This document shows, piece by piece, positions 25,639-29,275 of a stretch of DNA of 29,275 nt. This stretch comes from DATLMR01 sp035537555 (GTDB lineage Bacteria > Acidobacteriota > Blastocatellia > UBA7656). Made by a program: the position numbers and the translations under genes. Position 1 is the first letter of the stretch. Each line of letters opens with the position of its first letter. Below the pieces are notes generated by a model, which was not told the origin of the DNA, made no database searches, and worked only from the letters and a program-made list of their open reading frames with translations. Where the stretch lies: contig DATLMR010000382.1 in the NCBI GenBank assembly GCA_035537555.1, forward strand, positions 1 through 29,275. Direction: 5' to 3'.

Positions 25639-27288
25639 ATGAAACCTAAGATTTTGATAATCGGGCTTGACGCAGCCACAATGGACCTGATCGAGCCCTG
25701 GTCCCGGGCGGGGAAGCTGCCCGTCATTTCAAGCGTGATGCGGGAAGGAGCCTCGTCGCGCTTCCTCTCCACCCCTAACATGCACAGCGCGTCGGCGTGG
25801 ACTTCGATCCTGACGGGCCTCAACCCCGGACGGCACGGTCTCTACGTATTCTCCGATAGAGATTTCGCGACCGGGCGACAGCTCTTCTTCAAAGGCGGGG
25901 ATCGCGAGGGTGAGCTCATCACTTCACACCTCGCCCGGCACGGTATGACCTCGGGGCTGCTCAACGTGCCGATGACTTACCCCGCTTCCTGCGCTCCGGG
26001 AGGGTATACCGTTAGCGGACTCGACGCCCCGTCCCTCGGCGAGAAGGCATTCTGCCCCCCCGAGCTGCGCGAAGAAATTCTCACCCGCTTTCCGAATTAC
26101 AACTTTGCTCCGACCGGAATTGGAGACCTTATGAGCGCCGGTCGAATCAAAGATGCGATCGATGAATGGAAGAGGCTGATCGAGGTTCAGACCCGGGCGG
26201 CGCTTCACTTGATGGAGTCACGCCCCGTGGATTTCTTCATGACCGTTTATACGGCGAGCGATTGGGGCGGTCACAACCTCTGGAGGTATACGGAGGTCGA
26301 TCCCGACTCGACAGGCGCGCGAAGAGATGAATCGAACGATTTCGGCGATGCGCTCCTTTCTATCTACCGCGCGCTCGACCGCGCGGTCGGGCGATTGATC
26401 GATCGGGCGGGCGAGGGCGCGCAAGTCTACATCATCTCGGACCACGGGATGGGGTCTCACTCGGGCGCCTCGTATCACCGGGCATCCTGGCTCGAAGAGA
26501 AGGGCTACATGGCGCGAAAGAGCCAGGGCCAGAGCAGGGCAGCCTTGTTGAGCGCGGGGAGGAGGGCCGCCAAAAAAATTCTTCCGGCCGCCGTGAAAGA
26601 GAAGCTCAAATCGAGCCTCGGCGCGGAGACGGTCAAGGGGTTTCAGACCGCCGAAAAAGACTCGTTCTATGAATCGATAGACTGGGAGAAGACCGTCGCC
26701 TACGCCGAGCCCGGCCGCCACGTCATCAACATCAACCTCTCCGGCCGAAATAAAGCCGGGAGGGTCAGGCCCGAGGACTACGATGAAGTCTGCGCCGCAT
26801 TGATCGGGGACCTGTCGCGCTGGGCCGACGAGCGCGGACGGCCCGCCGTCGAGCGCGTCGCCCGCCGGAGCGAGGCCTACTTCGGGCCGTTCGCCGACCG
26901 TGCGAGCGACCTTTACGTCTACTGGAACGCCTCCGCGAGATTCGGCGACCCGCCTTCGGAAGTGCGCGCGCGGGGTTTCTGGTGGAGCGGAGATCACAGG
27001 CCTGAAGGTATCCTGATATGCAAAGGACCGGGAATAAGGCAGGGGTCCCGGCTAAACCTCCCGGTTGTGTACGATCTCGTCCCCACGGTGTTGTACCTGG
27101 CGGGGCTTCCCGTCCCTTCAAGCCTCGACGGGCGAGTCATCGAAGAGGCCTGCGCCGAGAGCTTCATCGCCTCGCATCCCCTCAGAGTCGAGTCGGCCGA
27201 GGACAAAACAACGTCGGAGCGCGGCGACCTGAGCGAATCCGAAGAAGAGATGATCGAAGAGAAGCTGCGCGGACTCGGCTACCTGTAA
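25639..27288 (+). CDS. AlkP-superfamily (type I phosphodiesterase/NPP-like) protein, third copy
   Basis: A 549-residue relative that starts directly at the core strand (MKPKILIIGLDAATMDLI). Catalytic-site segments are NMHSASAWTSILTGLNPGRHGLYVF, YTASDWGGHNLW, ISDHGMGSH and WWSGDHRPEGI, so the metal ligands appear complete. A Lys/Ala-rich insert follows the DH motif (RKSQGQSRAALLSAGRRAAKKILPAAVKEKLK). The C-terminus is LSESEEEMIEEKLRGLGYL. There is no signal peptide. It is distinct enough from the other two copies to be an old paralogue rather than a recent duplicate. It lies 14 nt upstream of the YfhO-like gene, so the two are very likely co-transcribed. Confidence 0.9.
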   Translation: MKPKILIIGLDAATMDLIEPWSRAGKLPVISSVMREGASSRFLSTPNMHSASAWTSILTGLNPGRHGLYVFSDRDFATGRQLFFKGGDREGELITSHLARHGMTSGLLNVPMTYPASCAPGGYTVSGLDAPSLGEKAFCPPELREEILTRFPNYNFAPTGIGDLMSAGRIKDAIDEWKRLIEVQTRAALHLMESRPVDFFMTVYTASDWGGHNLWRYTEVDPDSTGARRDESNDFGDALLSIYRALDRAVGRLIDRAGEGAQVYIISDHGMGSHSGASYHRASWLEEKGYMARKSQGQSRAALLSAGRRAAKKILPAAVKEKLKSSLGAETVKGFQTAEKDSFYESIDWEKTVAYAEPGRHVININLSGRNKAGRVRPEDYDEVCAALIGDLSRWADERGRPAVERVARRSEAYFGPFADRASDLYVYWNASARFGDPPSEVRARGFWWSGDHRPEGILICKGPGIRQGSRLNLPVVYDLVPTVLYLAGLPVPSSLDGRVIEEACAESFIASHPLRVESAEDKTTSERGDLSESEEEMIEEKLRGLGYL

Positions 27289-27302
27289 GCCAGGCATTAA
27301 CG

Positions 27303-29275
27303 ATGATTGAGCCTACTGAGCGAACATCCCGGCGGAGACACGCAGTAAACATAGCCTTCATCGTGCTCGCAATCCTCGCCATGTTCTGGCGGGTCTTCCT
27401 GTTTGGCGAGACGCTCATAGATGTGGAGACGCTGAACAACCAGCTCCCCTGGGGATATAATTCGGGCGAGACCTCGGATTACCCGTACAACAGGAGAGAC
27501 CCTACCGATACCTACGTAACGCGAGAATACTTCATAGTCGGGGCCTACGCGGACGGAGAGCTGCCTCTCTGGAACCCGTACACGATGGCCGGACACCCCA
27601 TCTATGCGGACGGCGTGACGAGAATATTCTCCCCGTTCCTTCTCTTCTACACTTTCCTTAAAGTCCCTCTGGGCTACACCGTCGCCCGCATCACGGAACT
27701 GGCTCTGGGAGCCGTTTTCATGTATCTCTTCCTTGCCTCGGCGGGGGCGAGGCCGAGCGGCGCGCTGGTTGGAGGGCTCGTGTTCGCCTTCTCCGCCCAC
27801 TCGGTGCTTCATCTGACGGGCCTGGGCTGGTGGGGCGGCCTGCTTTGGATGCCTCTCATCCTGTTGTTCGCGGACCGCGCGATGGCGCGAAAGAGCTACC
27901 GCGCCGCAATCATGGCCGGGGTCTTTCTCGCCGCGCAGTTCTTCTGCGGTTTCATGCCGAACCAGATCTACTACGTCGGCCTGACGGTGCTCTATGACCT
28001 TTTCTTCGCCTTCACGAGGGCGGGCGGGGCCGAGGGGGACGCCGCGCGGCGCGATAAGAGGGTTGTCATAAACCCGATGCTGGTCCGGGCGGTCGCCTTC
28101 GCTTCCATCACGCTTGCGGTAGGGCTCGTTCTCGCCGCGACTCAGTGGGTCCCGATCATGGAGCTTCTCAGGTATTCGAACCGCAGGATCGTTCCCACGG
28201 AATCGGGGTTCATCTACCTTCCGCCCTGGTACCTCGCCACGCTCGTATTCCCGAACCTCTTCGGCACGGCATACGACGCCCATACGGTGAATCTCTTCAC
28301 GGCGCTCGGAGTCTCGCACGACCACAGCCTGTACATCGGGATCGCCGGCCTGGTGCCGGCGGCCTTCTGTTTCTTCGCGCTCCGCCGGGCCGCGCGAGAA
28401 AGAAAGCTCGGCCGGACCGGGGGAGCCGCCATCAATGCTCGCGTGCCCTTCTTTGCGATGCTCGCGACCCTGTCGGTCCTGATAGTCGTGGCCGCGCCGC
28501 TCTACGTCCACGCCACGAAGCTCATTCCGGTTTTGCAGACGATTCGCGTGATAGTTCGCGCGACCGTGCTATACATCGTGGCCGCTTCCGCGCTCGCGGC
28601 CTTCGGGGCCGATTTGCTGGCGAGGAGCGATTCGGATATGCTCGCGCGTTTTTCGAAGTGGACCACGCGAGCGCTCATCGCCCTCGTTCTCCTTGTTGTA
28701 CTCGCGACTGCGGCGTCCTACTATCTTGGTGTGAGCGGGCTTCTGGAGCCGGGCGGCTACGAGTACATACCCGGATCGGGATACCTCGCCTATGCCCGGG
28801 TCGTCGCGGGCGCGCTCTCCCGCCAGTTCACGCCGCCCGACGCGGGGCTCCTGGTGCCGCTCGCGGGGCTGGCGCTGGTCTGCCTGCTGCTTCGCCTGCT
28901 GAAAGATGCGAGGCTGAGCCGGGGCGTCTTTTTCGCGGTACTCGTGTCGGCCCTTCTCGCCGACCTCTTCTGGAACAGCCTTCAATACGAAAAGCTGCAC
29001 GACGGCTCGCAGGTCTTCCCGGCGACTCGCATCACCGACACGCTGGCGTCGCTGCCCCCAGGCCGAGTGCTGGTCGCCCCTTCGGACATTAAAACGAACC
29101 GCCGCGCCGCAGACCTCGCCGGAGACCGGAAGATCATAGCGCCGCCGAATACCCTGCTGCCCTACAAGATCGCGAGCGTGACCGGGAAAGATCAGCTCTA
29201 TCCGAAAACCTACAGAGATTTCTGCGCGCTGATCGAGCCCCAGCCGCATTTGAGCCACGTGGTCTTCGATGAGAC
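27303..29275 (+). CDS. YfhO-like large membrane protein, 3' end beyond the window
   Basis: An open frame of 657 codons with no stop before the window end. MIEPTERTSRRRHAVNIAFI gives a cytosolic tip followed by the first membrane segment, then the extracytoplasmic block DVETLNNQLPWGYNSG and LPLWNPYTMAGHPIYADGVTRIFSPF, typical of YfhO-like and related GT-C-fold proteins (PLWNPY, P-x-W). About ten further membrane segments follow (for example IAFIVLAILAMFW, LVLAATQWVPI, ALIALVLLVVLATAAS), and near 575 a soluble stretch begins (VFPATRITDTLASLPPGRVLVAP). Such proteins take part in glycosylation of surface polymers in Firmicutes; the role here is inferred to be surface-glycan related. It is last in the visible AlkP-like operon. 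Confidence 0.82.
   Translation, partial: MIEPTERTSRRRHAVNIAFIVLAILAMFWRVFLFGETLIDVETLNNQLPWGYNSGETSDYPYNRRDPTDTYVTREYFIVGAYADGELPLWNPYTMAGHPIYADGVTRIFSPFLLFYTFLKVPLGYTVARITELALGAVFMYLFLASAGARPSGALVGGLVFAFSAHSVLHLTGLGWWGGLLWMPLILLFADRAMARKSYRAAIMAGVFLAAQFFCGFMPNQIYYVGLTVLYDLFFAFTRAGGAEGDAARRDKRVVINPMLVRAVAFASITLAVGLVLAATQWVPIMELLRYSNRRIVPTESGFIYLPPWYLATLVFPNLFGTAYDAHTVNLFTALGVSHDHSLYIGIAGLVPAAFCFFALRRAARERKLGRTGGAAINARVPFFAMLATLSVLIVVAAPLYVHATKLIPVLQTIRVIVRATVLYIVAASALAAFGADLLARSDSDMLARFSKWTTRALIALVLLVVLATAASYYLGVSGLLEPGGYEYIPGSGYLAYARVVAGALSRQFTPPDAGLLVPLAGLALVCLLLRLLKDARLSRGVFFAVLVSALLADLFWNSLQYEKLHDGSQVFPATRITDTLASLPPGRVLVAPSDIKTNRRAADLAGDRKIIAPPNTLLPYKIASVTGKDQLYPKTYRDFCALIEPQPHLSHVVFDE

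Noticed and set aside
27297..28511. 404-codon open frame antisense to the YfhO-like gene
   Set aside because: The plus-strand frame is a clear membrane protein with family motifs; the minus-strand product is a low-complexity charged sequence.

Overview
The window is G+C-rich bacterial chromosome with ordinary housekeeping and transport genes, no phage, IS or CRISPR, and consistent codon use throughout. A futalosine-pathway menaquinone gene (mqnC), a Liv-type amino-acid ABC operon, several cytosolic alkaline-phosphatase-superfamily proteins and a purple-acid-phosphatase-like enzyme suggest a Gram-negative, probably soil-type organism. An Acidobacteriota/Blastocatellia-like source is my best guess, inferred from gene content only.

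Region 1 (1-3710, minus strand) is the conserved block tadA - tRNA-Ser(CGA) - tRNA-Ser(GGA) - SRP RNA (ffs) - dnaX - ybaB. It is probably transcribed in two pieces: a tadA promoter (TTGACA/TAGTAT) running through tadA, both tRNAs and ffs to a strong hairpin-T5 terminator, then a separate dnaX-ybaB unit. The same order (tadA, scr/ffs, dnaX, yaaK, recR) is known from Bacillus subtilis. The end of tadA lies inside the first tRNA gene.

Region 2 (3742-12646) is a mosaic of small units: an alpha/beta hydrolase-fold protein lacking its nucleophile and histidine, a DUF2752 membrane protein, a PLD-family protein followed by a 47-residue TTG-start zinc ribbon and a small basic protein, mqnC with a clear promoter, a group II PLP decarboxylase, a translationally coupled pair of unknown proteins, tRNA-Leu(CAA) with a near-consensus promoter, and a purple-acid-phosphatase-like metallophosphoesterase.

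Region 3 (12776-21669) is an amino-acid uptake hub: a full livKHMGF-type ABC operon on the plus strand, facing a two-gene minus-strand operon of APC-superfamily permeases, one of them a CAT-type protein with extra C-terminal membrane segments.

Region 4 (21807-29275, plus strand) is the most unusual part. An APS kinase (cysC) preceded by a perfect palindrome is followed by three divergent AlkP-superfamily proteins without signal peptides and by a large YfhO-like membrane protein that runs off the window. The APS kinase and two of the AlkP-like proteins end in the same short acidic-helical tail finishing in Leu-Gly-Tyr-hydrophobic. A link to PAPS or nucleotide chemistry and to surface-glycan decoration is possible but is inference.
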